DNA of 64,000 bases from NCBI GenBank assembly GCA_016712405.1, contig JADJRD010000003.1:52501-116500 (forward strand), read 5' to 3'. Within the stretch, counting starts at the first letter, position 1, and each line of letters begins with the position of its first letter. Positions 38,824 to 49,375 of this stretch are shown piece by piece. The notes below the pieces were generated by a model, which saw only the letters and a program-made list of their open reading frames with translations, was not told where the DNA came from and searched no databases. Origin of the DNA: Cellvibrio sp. (GTDB lineage: Bacteria; Pseudomonadota; Gammaproteobacteria; Pseudomonadales; Cellvibrionaceae). The position numbers and the translations under genes are program-made.

Positions 38824-39777
38824 ATGCGAAAGCGAAAAGGCCGTCCGGTGGACGGTGTGTTGTTGCTAAATAAGCCAGCAGGCATGACGTCCAACCAAGC
38901 TCTTCAGCGCGCCAAACGATTATTTTTTGTAGAGAAAGCGGGTCATACGGGCAGTCTTGATCCCATGGCTACGGGTGTTTTGCCTCTGTGTTTTGGTGAG
39001 GCCACCAAGTTTTCGCAATTTTTGCTGGATGCTGACAAAGCCTATCGCACTACCGTTTGTTTGGGGGTGGTCACTGATACTTGTGATGCAGAAGGTGAAA
39101 TCATTGAACAAACGTCTGCAGAATTGGTGACACAAGCACAGATTGAAAAAGCGCTGGAAAATTTTCGCGGTGTCATCCAACAAGTTCCGCCTATGTATTC
39201 CGCGCTCAAGCGCGATGGACAACCTTTGTATAAGTTGGCCAGGCAAGGTGTTGAAGTTGAACGCGAAGCGCGGCAGGTTGAAATTTTTGAGTTGACCCTT
39301 CTGGATTTTCGTCCCGGCACCCAAGCTGAAGTTGATCTGGATGTACATTGCTCCAAAGGGACTTACATTCGCTCGATTGCGCATGATCTGGGGCAGTCAC
39401 TGGGTTGCGGTGGTCATGTGCGTAAACTCCATAGATCTGCCTCCGGTGCTTTTTCGGAAGGACAATGTGTGAGCCTGGATGAGCTGCAGCAAGTCTTTGA
39501 TAGCGGTGGTTATGAATCGCTGGATCAAGTCTTGCAACCAGCGGATTCGCCAGTGGCGAGTTTGCCGGCGTTGGATCTGCCGCCAGACTCTGCCCATTAC
39601 TTTCGTCTAGGTAACCCGGTGATGGATATGCAGGTCTACCGCATTGCTGATCAAGGTGATATTGTGCGCGTCTTTTGTGCAGAAACCGATCAATCCGCAC
39701 GGCGGTTTTTAGGTTTGGGTGAAGTGACAGATGATGGTCGCGTTGCCCCGAAACGAATTATTGCCAACACTGTATAA
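38824..39777 (+). CDS. truB: tRNA pseudouridine(55) synthase
   Basis: 317 residues. VDGVLLLNKPAGMTSNQALQ, the catalytic-aspartate motif GHTGSLDPMATGVLPLC, YSALKRDGQPLYKLAR and CSKGTYIRSIAHDLG are all TruB hallmarks; the C-terminal part is a PUA-like domain. It makes pseudouridine 55 in the tRNA T-loop. Follows rbfA almost immediately. Confidence 0.97.
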   Translation: MRKRKGRPVDGVLLLNKPAGMTSNQALQRAKRLFFVEKAGHTGSLDPMATGVLPLCFGEATKFSQFLLDADKAYRTTVCLGVVTDTCDAEGEIIEQTSAELVTQAQIEKALENFRGVIQQVPPMYSALKRDGQPLYKLARQGVEVEREARQVEIFELTLLDFRPGTQAEVDLDVHCSKGTYIRSIAHDLGQSLGCGGHVRKLHRSASGAFSEGQCVSLDELQQVFDSGGYESLDQVLQPADSPVASLPALDLPPDSAHYFRLGNPVMDMQVYRIADQGDIVRVFCAETDQSARRFLGLGEVTDDGRVAPKRIIANTV

Positions 39778-39911
39778 CAGGTTTGGCTCAGAATTTATCT
39801 CTGCGTCAGGGATAAAATACCGGTGAAGATGCTTGCATTCTTCATCACAACCCACCTGTAAATGTGCGCGGGCGGGCTGTAATCAGTTGGCACATTAATG
39901 AGGAAACTATC

Positions 39912-40181
39912 ATGGCACTGAGTGCTCAAGAAAAAGCAGCAATCGTTAAAGAATACCAACAAGCCGAAGGCGATACCGGTTCACCGGAAGTGCAAGTGGC
40001 GTTGTTGACTATCAACATTAACAAGTTGCAAGAACATTTTGCTGCACATAAGGCAGATCACCATTCACGTCGTGGCTTAATCCGTATGGTTAACTCACGT
40101 CGTAAATTGTTGGACTACCTGAAAGCCAAAAATAGCGATCGTTATTCTGCGTTGATTAAAAGACTCGGTCTGCGTCGTTAA
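39912..40181 (+). CDS. rpsO: 30S ribosomal protein S15
   Basis: 89 residues, exactly the usual length. MALSAQEKAAIVKEYQQ, GDTGSPEVQVALLT, HHSRRGLIRMVNSRRKLLDYL and the LGLRR end are diagnostic. ATG 39912 is the family start. A terminator follows, so rpsO-pnp readthrough is partial as in E. coli. Confidence 0.98.
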   Translation: MALSAQEKAAIVKEYQQAEGDTGSPEVQVALLTININKLQEHFAAHKADHHSRRGLIRMVNSRRKLLDYLKAKNSDRYSALIKRLGLRR

Positions 40182-40190
40182 GTGTTATCA

Positions 40191-40216
40191 CTGCCCGCCT
40201 CGGCGGGCAGTTTTAT
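40191..40216 (+). terminator. Terminator after rpsO
   Basis: Nine-base perfect stem ctgcccgcc / ggcgggcag with a two-base loop, followed by ttttattttt. Confidence 0.92.
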
Positions 40217-40274
40217 TTTTAGAATTTTATTTTTGAGATGTGTGCTCGATGAATACTTCTCAAAATAAATTTAT

Positions 40275-40347
40275 CGTCATTCCTGCGAAGGCAGGAATCC
40301 AGCGGTGTTATCGAGTAAATGGATCCCTGCCTGCGCAGGGATGACGA
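40275..40347. repeat. Long inverted repeat in the rpsO-pnp spacer
   Basis: About 73 bases: cgtcattcctgcgaaggcag at one end and ctgcgcagggatgacga at the other, forming an imperfect outer stem (tcgtcat / atgacga) with two inner hairpins (tcctgc-gaag-gcagga and ccctgcctgcgcaggg). It matches a type of palindromic element found dispersed in many proteobacterial genomes. It lies in the leader of pnp, a region normally cut by RNase III for PNPase autoregulation. Confidence 0.8.
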
Positions 40348-40399
40348 ACCTGAACTCAACAATGTTTTTTAATTTAATTGAACAAGAAAGGATAAAAGA

Positions 40400-42538
40400 G
40401 TGAATCCGATTATCAAAAAATTTCAGTACGGTAATCAAACCGTTACTTTGGAAACTGGCCGCATTGCTCGTCAAGCAACAGGTGCCGTATTAGCCACTAT
40501 GGGCGAAGTCTCTGTGTTGTGTACTGTTGTTGGCGCGAAGGACGCCAAAGCAGGTCAAGATTTTTTCCCGCTCTCTGTACACTATCAAGAAAAATCTTAT
40601 GCCGCTGGTCGTATCCCCGGTGGTTATTTCAAGCGTGAAGGTCGTCCGTCAGAAAAAGAAACTTTAACTTCACGTTTAATTGATCGTCCTATACGTCCAT
40701 TATTTCCTGAGGGTTTTCTAAACGAAGTACAAGTAATTTGTACTGTCGTTTCTACCGATAAAAAATACGATCCCGATATAGTTGCTATGATCGGTACATC
40801 CGCCGCCTTATCTATTTCCGGTATTCCATTTAATGGCCCTATCGGTGGCGCACGTGTCGGATACACTGCAGAGACAGGCTATATTTTGAATCCAAGCTAT
40901 GAAGAGTTGGCAACATCAGAATTAGACATGGTGGTTGCCGGTACTAAAGATGCTGTGCTGATGGTGGAATCAGAAGCAAAAGAATTACCTGAAGATATTA
41001 TGTTGGGTGCTGTGCTTTTTGCTCATCAGGAAATGCAAGCAGTTGTACAAGCTTGTACTGAATTGGCGCGCGATGCAGGCAAATCGCGTTGGGATTGGCA
41101 ACCGGCTCCAGTCAATACCGCATTGAAAGAAGCTGTTGCCAATTTCTCAGGTCAAGGCATTGGCGATGCATATCGTATTACTGATAAAGCACAACGTTAT
41201 GACCGTTTAAGTGAATTGCGTAGTCAAGCAGTCACAGAGTTGGCAACAGAAGCGACTGGCTTCTCTTCTGATGACGTGAAAGCGGAATTTGGTAACTATG
41301 AATATCGTTTGGTGCGTTCACGTATTGTGGCGAAAGAGCCACGTATCGATGGCCGCGATAACAAAACGGTACGCCCGATTCGTGTTGAAGTCGGCGTATT
41401 AGGCAAGGCTCATGGTTCTGCTTTGTTTACTCGCGGTGAAACCCAGGCATTGGTTGTAGCAACACTGGGCAATGCACGCGATGTACAAGTGATTGACTTC
41501 CTCGAAGGCGAGAAAAAAGAATCTTTCATGCTGCACTACAACTTCCCACCTTTCTCTGTGGGTGAGTGTGGTCGCATGGGTTCAACCGGTCGTCGTGAAA
41601 TTGGTCATGGTCGTTTGGCAAAACGCGGTGTTCAAGCAGTATTGCCAGCAGAAGCCGATTTCCCTTACACCTTGCGTGTCGTTAGTGAAATTACTGAATC
41701 CAACGGTTCAAGTTCAATGGCATCTGTTTGTGGTTCAAGCTTGGCATTGATGGATGCCGGTGTTCCTCTGAAAGCGCCTGTTGCTGGTATTGCTATGGGC
41801 TTGGTTAAAGAAGGCGATCAATTCGCTGTTCTTACCGACATCCTGGGTGATGAAGATCATTTGGGCGATATGGATTTCAAAGTGGCCGGTACTACTAGCG
41901 GTGTGACTGCACTGCAAATGGATATCAAAATAGAAGGCATCACTGAAGAAATTATGGAGATTGCATTGGAGCAAGCGTTGGCTGCGCGTCTGCATATTCT
42001 CGGTGAAATGAATAAAGTATTGGGCACTTCACGTAATGTAGTCAGTGACAATGCGCCGCGTTTTGAAACTATCAAAATTCATCCGGATAAAATTCGCGAC
42101 ATCATCGGTAAAGGTGGTGCGACTATTCGTGCTATTACCGAAGAAACCAATTCATCAATTGATATTGATGACAGCGGTACAGTGAAAATTTATGCGAATG
42201 ACAATGAATCTTTGCAAGCTGCCTTGTTGCGCGTGCAAAGCATTGTTGCCGAAGCAGAAGTGGGCGCAATTTACGAAGGCACAGTTGTGCGTATCGTTGA
42301 TTTTGGTGCGTTCGTAAACTTCCTGCCTGGCAAAGACGGCTTGGTACATATTTCACAAATTTCTGACGAGCGTGTTGCCAATGTCAGCGATTATTTGAAA
42401 GAAGGCCAAATCGTTAAAGTTAAGTGTTTGGATGTTGATCAGCGCGGTCGTATTAAGCTGTCAATCAAAGAGGCAACGGCTGATGCTAATTCACAATCTT
42501 CCTCTGAATCTGCTGAAGTTGTGGTAGAGCAAGAGTAA
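40400..42538 (+). CDS. pnp: Polyribonucleotide nucleotidyltransferase (PNPase)
   Basis: 712 residues. Two RNase PH domains (first about 10-145, second about 320-460, with SNGSSSMASVCG and the phosphate-binding region), a helical domain between them, then KH (IRDIIGKGGATIRAITEE, about 560-580) and S1 (GAIYEGTVVRIVDFGAFV, about 622 on). It degrades RNA 3' to 5' with phosphate and is part of the degradosome. The start is GTG at 40400, matching the family N-terminus NPIIKKFQYG. Confidence 0.97.
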   Translation: MNPIIKKFQYGNQTVTLETGRIARQATGAVLATMGEVSVLCTVVGAKDAKAGQDFFPLSVHYQEKSYAAGRIPGGYFKREGRPSEKETLTSRLIDRPIRPLFPEGFLNEVQVICTVVSTDKKYDPDIVAMIGTSAALSISGIPFNGPIGGARVGYTAETGYILNPSYEELATSELDMVVAGTKDAVLMVESEAKELPEDIMLGAVLFAHQEMQAVVQACTELARDAGKSRWDWQPAPVNTALKEAVANFSGQGIGDAYRITDKAQRYDRLSELRSQAVTELATEATGFSSDDVKAEFGNYEYRLVRSRIVAKEPRIDGRDNKTVRPIRVEVGVLGKAHGSALFTRGETQALVVATLGNARDVQVIDFLEGEKKESFMLHYNFPPFSVGECGRMGSTGRREIGHGRLAKRGVQAVLPAEADFPYTLRVVSEITESNGSSSMASVCGSSLALMDAGVPLKAPVAGIAMGLVKEGDQFAVLTDILGDEDHLGDMDFKVAGTTSGVTALQMDIKIEGITEEIMEIALEQALAARLHILGEMNKVLGTSRNVVSDNAPRFETIKIHPDKIRDIIGKGGATIRAITEETNSSIDIDDSGTVKIYANDNESLQAALLRVQSIVAEAEVGAIYEGTVVRIVDFGAFVNFLPGKDGLVHISQISDERVANVSDYLKEGQIVKVKCLDVDQRGRIKLSIKEATADANSQSSSESAEVVVEQE

Positions 42539-42556
42539 AATAGTGTTGATCCTGTG

Positions 42557-42586
42557 AAAGCCCGCTATCCAGCGGGCTTTTTTTTG
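42557..42586 (+). terminator. Terminator after pnp
   Basis: Stem aaagcccgct / agcgggcttt with a four-base loop and a T-run. Confidence 0.94.
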
Positions 42587-42632
42587 GGTTTACTAGTGGC
42601 TTGTATTTTTGTCTTAACTAGAGTCTTAATCA

Positions 42633-43481
42633 ATGGCTTTTTGTCGGTTCATCGTTTGGGTTTCTGCTTTTTTGTTTGTCGGCCAGGTTCTCGCAGTTGA
42701 ACAGGCTGCTACACCAATTATTATTCCCAAAATGACGTCTTACGATATTAATCATGAAGATTATTACTTTTCGAAACTCCTGGATTTGGCATTAAGCAAA
42801 ACCCTGTCGACCTATGGCCCCTATGAAATACAAGAGCCGGTAAACTGGACTGCCGATAAGCGTTTACGTATCGCCCTGAGTAAAGGTGAAATTGATGTCT
42901 TATGGTCGACAACATCTGCAGAGCTTGAGCAGGAAATGCTGCCCATCAAAATTTCATTGTTAAAAGAAATGAACAATTATCGGGTTCTTATTATCCGCCC
43001 TGAAGATCAGACCGCTTTCTCGCAAGTTAAAAATCTGAAGGATCTGCGCAAATTTCGCGGTGGAATGAACTCGCAATGGGTTGATGCAATGGTGATGGAG
43101 CAAAATCAATTGCCACAGATTTATGCAGTGGGTTATGGAAAATTTTTCAAAATGTTAGCCGCCAAACGTTTTGACTATTTTTCACGTGGAATCTACCAGG
43201 TGCAAACCGAAGTCAACTTCTACCCAGAGTTAAAATTAGCGATCGAGCGAGATCTATTGCTGCACTACAACAATGAATTTTATTTTTTTGTGCAAAAAGA
43301 AAACGCTGCTTTGGCTTCTCGTATAGAATCGGGTTTAAAAATAGCGCTGGAAGATGGAAGTTTTGATCAATTATTTAATAGTATTCCGCGTTATCAATGG
43401 GCGTTAGATGAGTTAAAGAATGGAGCGCGGCGAGTTATTGATTTATCTTCACCTGCGTCTTCATCTGAGATGCCCAGATAG
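42633..43481 (+). CDS. Periplasmic solute-binding-like protein
   Basis: 282 residues. Signal peptide (FLFVGQVLAVEQ, cleavage near residue 22). The remainder resembles the SBP_bac_3 fold: LSKGEIDVLWSTTS, VKNLKDLRKFRGGMNSQWVD and LASRIESGLKIALEDGSFD. It is an intact paralogue of the broken gene at 25465. No permease or ATPase is adjacent, so it may be a sensor-like or orphan binding protein. Ligand unknown. Confidence 0.82.
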   Translation: MAFCRFIVWVSAFLFVGQVLAVEQAATPIIIPKMTSYDINHEDYYFSKLLDLALSKTLSTYGPYEIQEPVNWTADKRLRIALSKGEIDVLWSTTSAELEQEMLPIKISLLKEMNNYRVLIIRPEDQTAFSQVKNLKDLRKFRGGMNSQWVDAMVMEQNQLPQIYAVGYGKFFKMLAAKRFDYFSRGIYQVQTEVNFYPELKLAIERDLLLHYNNEFYFFVQKENAALASRIESGLKIALEDGSFDQLFNSIPRYQWALDELKNGARRVIDLSSPASSSEMPR

Positions 43482-43560
43482 TCCTTTTTCAATCGCGAAA
43501 GAATAATTGCTTAGTTTGATGGGTTTGTATCATGGCATCCGACGATGAGTTTTAACATGA

Positions 43561-44045
43561 TTAGTCCCTCTTTTGATTGGTTTGAAACAAGCGCTGCTTG
43601 TCACGTTCCCAATCACGTTCTTTTTCGGTTTGACGTTTGTCGTGTTGTTGTTTGCCTTTTGCTAAAGCGACTTCGCATTTGACTATGTGATTTTTCCAAT
43701 AGAGTGCGGTACACACAACCGTGTAACCTTTTTGTTCTTTGGCTTCTTGCAGTCGATTGATTTGACGGCGATGCATTAATAATTTGCGTGTGCGATAAGG
43801 GTCAGTCACAAAATGAGTAGAGGCACTGGCCAGTGGTTGAATTTGTGCGGCCTGTAGCCATGCCTCATCATTTTGAAGATTACATAGGTGTCAGTAATTT
43901 GCCCTTTGCCGGCACGCAAGCTTTTGATTTCCCAGCCAGTGAGAGCGATGCCGGCTTCAATGCGTTCAAATAATTCAAAATCGAATTTGGCTTTTTTATT
44001 CAATGCAATAGTGTTGCTGTTTTGTTTGGGCTTTTTACTGGCCAT
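43561..44045 (-). CDS. smpB: SsrA-binding protein SmpB (frameshifted)
   Basis: About 160 residues when repaired. IALNKKAKFDFELFERIEAGI and LTGWEIKSLRAGKGQI are the conserved N-terminal barrel; LLMHRRQINRLQ and the Lys/Arg-rich tail KGKQQHDKRQTEKERDW (in part) are the C-terminal part that acts in the ribosome decoding centre. The frame breaks at the TTTT (43871-43874; A4 in the gene): adding one base joins VIFK to NDEAWLQAAQIQPLASAS. SmpB brings tmRNA to stalled ribosomes. The tmRNA gene is not in the window. Divergent from ratA, as in most gammaproteobacteria. Confidence 0.94.
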
Positions 44046-44121
44046 GGGGTGTCGATAATCCTGTGGTAAATCCGGCGGCCATTATAACGATAAAATCGTT
44101 TAGAATTGCGGGCTTTAATAA

Positions 44122-44165
44122 ACACCCTCTCCCCAACTCTCACCCATTAAGGAAGAGGGGGGTCA
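44122..44165. repeat. Degenerate CCCTCTCC-type palindromic repeat
   Basis: caccctctccccaactctc followed by aaggaagaggggggtc: an imperfect inverted repeat resembling the better copy at 56533-56568. It lies in the smpB-ratA divergent promoter region, ending 16 bases before the ratA ATG. Confidence 0.5.
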
Positions 44166-44180
44166 CCAGAAGGTATTTAC

Positions 44181-44615
44181 ATGCAAACAGTCACCGCCAG
44201 CGCATTGGTCGCTTATTCCTCGCAACAGATGTTTGATCTGGTCAACGATGTAGAGGCTTATCCGCAATTTATGCCGGGTTGTGTCGGGGCGAGAATATTG
44301 CTTAAAGGGGATGGCTGGGTAGAAGCAGAACTGCGTTTACACAAATCGGGATTCAATCAATCCTTCACCACTCGAAATCAGTTAAGTCCGCCAGGACTCA
44401 TCCATATGCAATTACTTGATGGGCCCTTCTCGCATCTTGAAGGATTTTGGCGATTCAAGTCCTTGAGTGAACTGGCTTGTAAGGTTGAATTTGAGTTGAA
44501 CTTTGAATTACAAAATCGCTTTCTACAAATGGCTACAGGTAAAATGTTTGCCAGCATTAGCCAGCAACAGGTGGACGCAGTGTGTCGACGAGCTGAGGCG
44601 ATTTATTCTGTTTAG
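44181..44615 (+). CDS. ratA: RatA family ribosome-association START-domain protein
   Basis: 144 residues filling one START/Coq10-like domain: MFDLVNDVEAYPQFMPGCVG, LLDGPFSHLEGFWRF and the C-terminal helix VDAVCRRAEAIY. E. coli RatA binds 50S subunits and blocks 70S formation; relatives (Coq10) bind ubiquinone. Although called a toxin, in most bacteria it is a conserved housekeeping neighbour of smpB. ATG 44181. The next gene (rnfH) begins 14 bases after its stop. Confidence 0.92.
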   Translation: MQTVTASALVAYSSQQMFDLVNDVEAYPQFMPGCVGARILLKGDGWVEAELRLHKSGFNQSFTTRNQLSPPGLIHMQLLDGPFSHLEGFWRFKSLSELACKVEFELNFELQNRFLQMATGKMFASISQQQVDAVCRRAEAIYSV

Positions 44616-44629
44616 TGGATGAGGTGTGT

Positions 44630-44950
44630 ATGGCAGATTTTGATCTGATAATGGTAGAGGTGGCCTATGCCCTACCGCACAAACAAAAAATTGTCAGTCT
44701 ATTGGTGAAGCCTGGAACAACAGCGATTGAGGCTGTGCGAGGTTCAGGCATTCAGGCACAGTTTCCTGAGTTGGATATAGAGGCATCCAAAATGGGGATT
44801 TTTGGTCAATCGCTTGGTACCAAAGGCTTGGAAACTGCCGATAAACATGTGCTGCATCAAGGGGATAGGGTTGAAATCTATCGCCCCCTTTCGTCTGACC
44901 CTAAAGAAGCCCGCCGCAAACGCGCAGACAAGGAAATACCGAAAAGCTAA
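44630..44950 (+). CDS. rnfH: RnfH family protein (RatB)
   Basis: 106 residues of beta-grasp (ubiquitin-like) fold: EVAYALPHKQKIVSLLVKPG, AVRGSGIQAQFPELD, KMGIFGQ and DRVEIYRPLSSDPKEARRKR (in part), the last being the family signature. Function is not settled. ATG 44630, with GAGG upstream, is preferred over 44615. In related genomes bamE often follows; here an 8-kb signalling block intervenes. Confidence 0.92.
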   Translation: MADFDLIMVEVAYALPHKQKIVSLLVKPGTTAIEAVRGSGIQAQFPELDIEASKMGIFGQSLGTKGLETADKHVLHQGDRVEIYRPLSSDPKEARRKRADKEIPKS

Positions 44951-45009
44951 TTGTCAAAATTGCACTACACTCAGTTCATATCACTAGAGACGGATCGAGA
45001 GTAGGCAGC

Positions 45010-48000
45010 TTGTTAATCCATAAAAATTTCTTGATAACATTTGCGATGTTAGCGGCTTTGTTGACGCTGATGATTGGTTGTTTGTGTTATATCGACCTTG
45101 CGAGGGTAGAGTCTGCTTGGAAGCGGGATATAGACGTTCTCTCATTCAAGCAATCCAATCAGTGGCAGCTAAAACAAAATCAACTGGCACAAGAGTTATC
45201 AACTGCTGTTCAGCCCTTATTGATGGATGCTGCTTTGTTGCAATCCATTAAAACGCTCGGGCATTCGTTGCGTGAAAACCCATCGGTCACTATTCAAAAC
45301 CAGTTGGAATACAGCAAGGTTTATAGCGTATTGGGTGGCTATTGGTCGCCATTGCAAACTAAAAATGTCAGTGAATTAACGCTTCATTTTGCGTCAGGTT
45401 CCAGTATCTCTTTTTTAAAAAATCGAGTGCCTTCTGCTGATCGTGCAGGTGGTACAGGCGATGAGTTGACTGAGGTGCTTAACACGGGAACGACTCGCTT
45501 ATCGTTTAGTCTTTCGCGACAGGGCGCGGTTTATAAGATCCTGGTGCCCATCGAACAAGATCAAACTCCCTTGGCCGTTCTCGAATTGAATAGTTTGTTG
45601 GATGTGGAATCCAGCGCGGCTGTGTTACTGCATAAACATTTGGTTGAGGTATTGGTTTGGGATCAGGTGCGGAAACAAATGCACCCATCAATTATTGGCG
45701 ACTGGCGATTGAATTCGGCGTCTGAACCCATTGCCAGTTGGTGGCAACAAGGATTAATTGCAACAGAAAAACCTCCGCAAATTCTTCAAATGTCGGATGC
45801 TAAATTTTTAGTGACCTGGATTGATCATTCCCGACGTCAAATGGCCCTGCTGATATGGAGTGATATCACCGCAGAATATAAAAGTTACCAAAAAGATCGA
45901 TACACACATCTAATCCAATGGTTATTTATCTGGATAATATTGTTGCTGGTGCTTTATTTCACATTCCGCTGGCTGCAAAAAAAGCAAACAGGATTAATCG
46001 ATCATTATCAGGCGTTGATGGCCGTTGAGCATCAGGATCTGGATCAAACTCATGCGCGACTATCTTTAGCTTTGCGTTCCAGTAATTCCGGTTTTTGGGA
46101 ATGGAATATTGTGACTAATCGCATTCGTTTTTCACCTGAGTGGCGAGAATTGCTTTGTTTGCCGTCTGGTGAAAATGAAATGGATGTCGTGGATTGGTTG
46201 GCAGTGCTCGACCCCAATCATCGTCAGAGTCATCATCAGGACATGATGAATCACATTAAAAGGGCTGACGCCCATGTTTGAAAACGAATATCGGGTAAAA
46301 ACGGGCGATGGTGGTTTTCGATGGATTCTATCGCGTGGAAAAGTGATAGAGCGTGATGCTAGCGGGCGAGCTTTATTAATTATTGGGTTTTATACGGATA
46401 TCAGTGATAAGAAAAATACAGAAATTATAAGTATTCGGCAGCAGGCTGCACTGCAAGTATTAAATGAAATCACATCATTACCGGTGAGTGATGTTGAAGA
46501 ACAATTAAAACGAGCCTTGTTATTGGCGACAAAATTTTTAGGTGTCACTCGATCAGGTATAAGTGATATTCGTAAACAGGAATATCGGTTGCGAGTATCA
46601 GTGGATGTTCAGGAAAAAAAATCTTCCCCATCATTGCTGTCTCTGGAAAATAACTATTGTAGTTTGGTGATGGCCTTAGAGAAATGTTTTGCTGAGGATA
46701 ATATCGGGCAATCTGTGCATTGCCGACACCCGGCTTTTTTGAAGGAGGGGTATGAGTCCTATATTGGAGCCCCGATTCATATTTTGGGCGTGAATCAAGG
46801 GACATTGTTTTTTACCGCACCTAAAAGTCGGGGGCGACAATTTGATCAATTGGAAATTGATTTTGTACAGTTGTTGGCGCGTTGGGCATCGGCGGTAATA
46901 GATCGTGCGCAAAGGGATGAAGAAAAGAAAATTATAATAGAGCGCTTTAAAAAGCTGTCAGAACATTTGCCAGGATTTCTCTATCAATTTCAATTGAAAC
47001 CAGATGGTTCCACTTTCTATCCCTATGCAAGCCCAGGAATTAGCAGTATTTATGGTGTGACGGCTGAAGAAGTATCAGAGTCTGCAGAAACGCTAATGGA
47101 AAAAATTCATCCTGATGATTTGGGGTGGATAGCCGAAACGGTTTCCTATTCGGCAACCAATTTAACACCTTGGGTTGCCACCGTCAGAGTCAACAATCCT
47201 AATCGTGGAATGCTCTGGACGCACGTTCAATCAATTCCTGAAAAATTAGAAGATGGTAGTGTGCTTTGGCACGGTTATGTTTCTGATATTACGTCATTAA
47301 AAAATGCTGAAATAAAATTGGAACGCTCCAATGTGATGCATCAGGCTATTTTGGATGCGGCCAGTGTGTCAATCATCACTACTGATACCAATGGCATTAT
47401 AAAAACGTTTAACCGTGGTGCCGAAATTATGTTGGGTTACAAGGCGGATGAGGTGGTCGATAAAAAAACACCTACGATTTTTCATCTGCCGGTGGAAATG
47501 GAAGCAAAAGCAGTCGCCTTATCAAAAGACTTTGGCGTTGCCATATCGCCGGGAATTGAACTTTTTGTATTGAAAGCCAAAAAAGGAATTGATGATGAAA
47601 ATGAATGGACTTATCTGCGAAAAAGTGGCGATAGAATTCCTGTCGCGTTAACCGTTTCGGCGTTACGAAATAAATTTGGTGATATTAATGGATATTTAAG
47701 CATCGCGAGAGATATTAGCGAGCTAAAAAGAATTGATAAGTTAAAAAATGAATTTGTGTCTACTGTCAGTCATGAATTACGTACGCCGCTGACGTCAATT
47801 AGTGGTGCCTTGGGTATTGTCAATAACGGCCTTGCCGGTCAATTACCGGAGCCGGTGAAAAATCTGGTTTCTATTGCGCACAATAATTCTCTGCGATTGA
47901 TTTATCTGGTTAATGATTTGTTGGACATGGAAAAGCTATTGGCTGGGAAAATGAATTTCAATTTTCAATTGCATTCAATAAAAGATATAACTCAAAAATC

Positions 48001-48871
48001 TATCGAAGCAAATGCAGCATTTGCACAGCAATTTAATGTCATCTATGAGCTGGATACTAATGCAATAGACACGAAGGTGAATGTCGATGCACAGCGTTTG
48101 CAACAAGTGATAACGAATTTTTTATCCAATGCTGCAAAATTTTCCCCTGAAAACTCTAAAGTGATGATTGATATTCAGCCTTATCAGGGAAGAGTCAGGG
48201 TGAAGGTTGTAGATAAGGGAGCGGGAATACCAGAAGAGTTTCGTGATCGAATTTTCCAGAAATTTTCTCAGGCTGACTCGTCAGACTCTCGGCAAAAAGG
48301 GGGGACGGGTTTGGGCTTGGCAATTTGTAAAGAGATGATTGAGCACATGGAAGGCAGTATTGGTTTTCAATCTGTTGTGGGTGAAGGTTCCGAGTTTTAT
48401 TTCGATTTACCCATTGCGTTAGAGCCATTATCAGAAGCTTCCGTCTTGCCTAAAAAGAAATCCATTTTGGTTGTGGAAGATGATCAAGAGTTTTCTGCGT
48501 ATGTCAAATTGTTATTTGAGCAGAAAGGCTTCGTTGTGGATCAAGCATTTAACGGCAACCAAGCCTTCGATTGTTTGGAAGAAAAAAAATACGATTTAAT
48601 CTCGCTGGATTTAATTTTACCAGACATGAATGGCATTGAAATTCTGAAAGATATTCGAAGCCGAGAGGAATCACTAGGCCAATTACACAATCCATTGCCT
48701 GTTGTCATTATTTCGGTTGATCCGGAACAAGGAAAAACGAAACTCACTGAATCACTGCAGTCAGGAAAAGGAATCTACTGGATTAAAAAGCCCATGGTCG
48801 AAGGCGAACCCTTTTTGACGGTTGATTATGCGTTAATGTTGTTTGCCGAAAATAAAGTTCGAATCACATAA
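45010..48871 (+). CDS. Membrane hybrid histidine kinase with PAS, GAF and receiver domains (frameshifted)
   Basis: About 1,285 residues. Order: membrane helix (about 8-28), extracytoplasmic sensor domain (about 30-295), second helix (LFIWIILLLVLYF, about 305-320), PAS (about 350-460), GAF (about 470-620), PAS, PAS, HisKA with phospho-His in STVSHELRTPL, HATPase (NAAKFS, DKGAGIP, GTGLGLAICK), and a C-terminal receiver (VVEDD, LDLILPD with phospho-Asp, KKP). The frame breaks at the CCC at 46271-46273 inside the first PAS; dropping one C gives ADAMFENEYRVKTGDGG. Start is a TTG at 45010 without a strong ribosome binding site, so it is uncertain. Followed by a receiver protein, likely its partner. 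Confidence 0.87.
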
Positions 48872-48916
48872 AGCGTAGATGAACATTTTGTTGATTTACA
48901 CATTGGAGTAAAAGTT

Positions 48917-49303
48917 ATGACTAAACCTTTGGTGCGTATTCTGTACGTTGAAGACGATCCGGATATTCAGCAGATAGCCGTTATGGTGTTGGAATCTCTT
49001 TCTGGATTTACAGTGGCGGCGTGTTCGTCAGGAAATGAAGCCTTGGCGCGAGCGGTTGAATTTAATCCGGATCTTATGTTGTTGGATGTCATGATGCCGG
49101 GAATTGATGGGCCTGAAACTCTGCGAGAATTGCGAAAATTTCCTGAGTTGGTGAATACGCCGGCAGTTTTTATGACAGCTAAGGTTCAGCCGCAAGAAGT
49201 GCAAGAATATCTTGCCATGGGTGCGCTGGCCGTTATCGCAAAACCGTTTGATCCTATGACGCTTGCTGATGAGTTGAGGTCCATTTGGGATAAGAATCAA
49301 TGA
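48917..49303 (+). CDS. Single-domain response regulator (CheY-like receiver)
   Basis: 128 residues, one receiver domain and nothing else. Acidic pair in YVEDDPD, phospho-acceptor Asp in LMLLDVMMPGIDG (about residue 56), Thr in FMTAKVQ and Lys in VIAKPFDP. It follows the hybrid kinase by 45 bases and probably receives or relays its phosphate; output partner unknown. Ends in a convergent arrangement with the HD-GYP gene, with a small hairpin (cggattg / caatccg, 49311-49334) between. Confidence 0.93.
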   Translation: MTKPLVRILYVEDDPDIQQIAVMVLESLSGFTVAACSSGNEALARAVEFNPDLMLLDVMMPGIDGPETLRELRKFPELVNTPAVFMTAKVQPQEVQEYLAMGALAVIAKPFDPMTLADELRSIWDKNQ

Positions 49304-49375
49304 CATCCACCGGATTGCCATCGCTCACAATCCGGGATTATTAGCGGTCGGGTTAGCTATCACCGAAGCAGGCGT

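Noticed and set aside
43482..43560. tmRNA gene next to smpB
   Set aside because: The spacer is only about 80 bases and no tRNA-like ends or tag frame are seen.
44181..44950. ratA-rnfH as a toxin-antitoxin module
   Set aside because: The genes are conserved neighbours of smpB in most gammaproteobacteria and a true antitoxin role is not supported.
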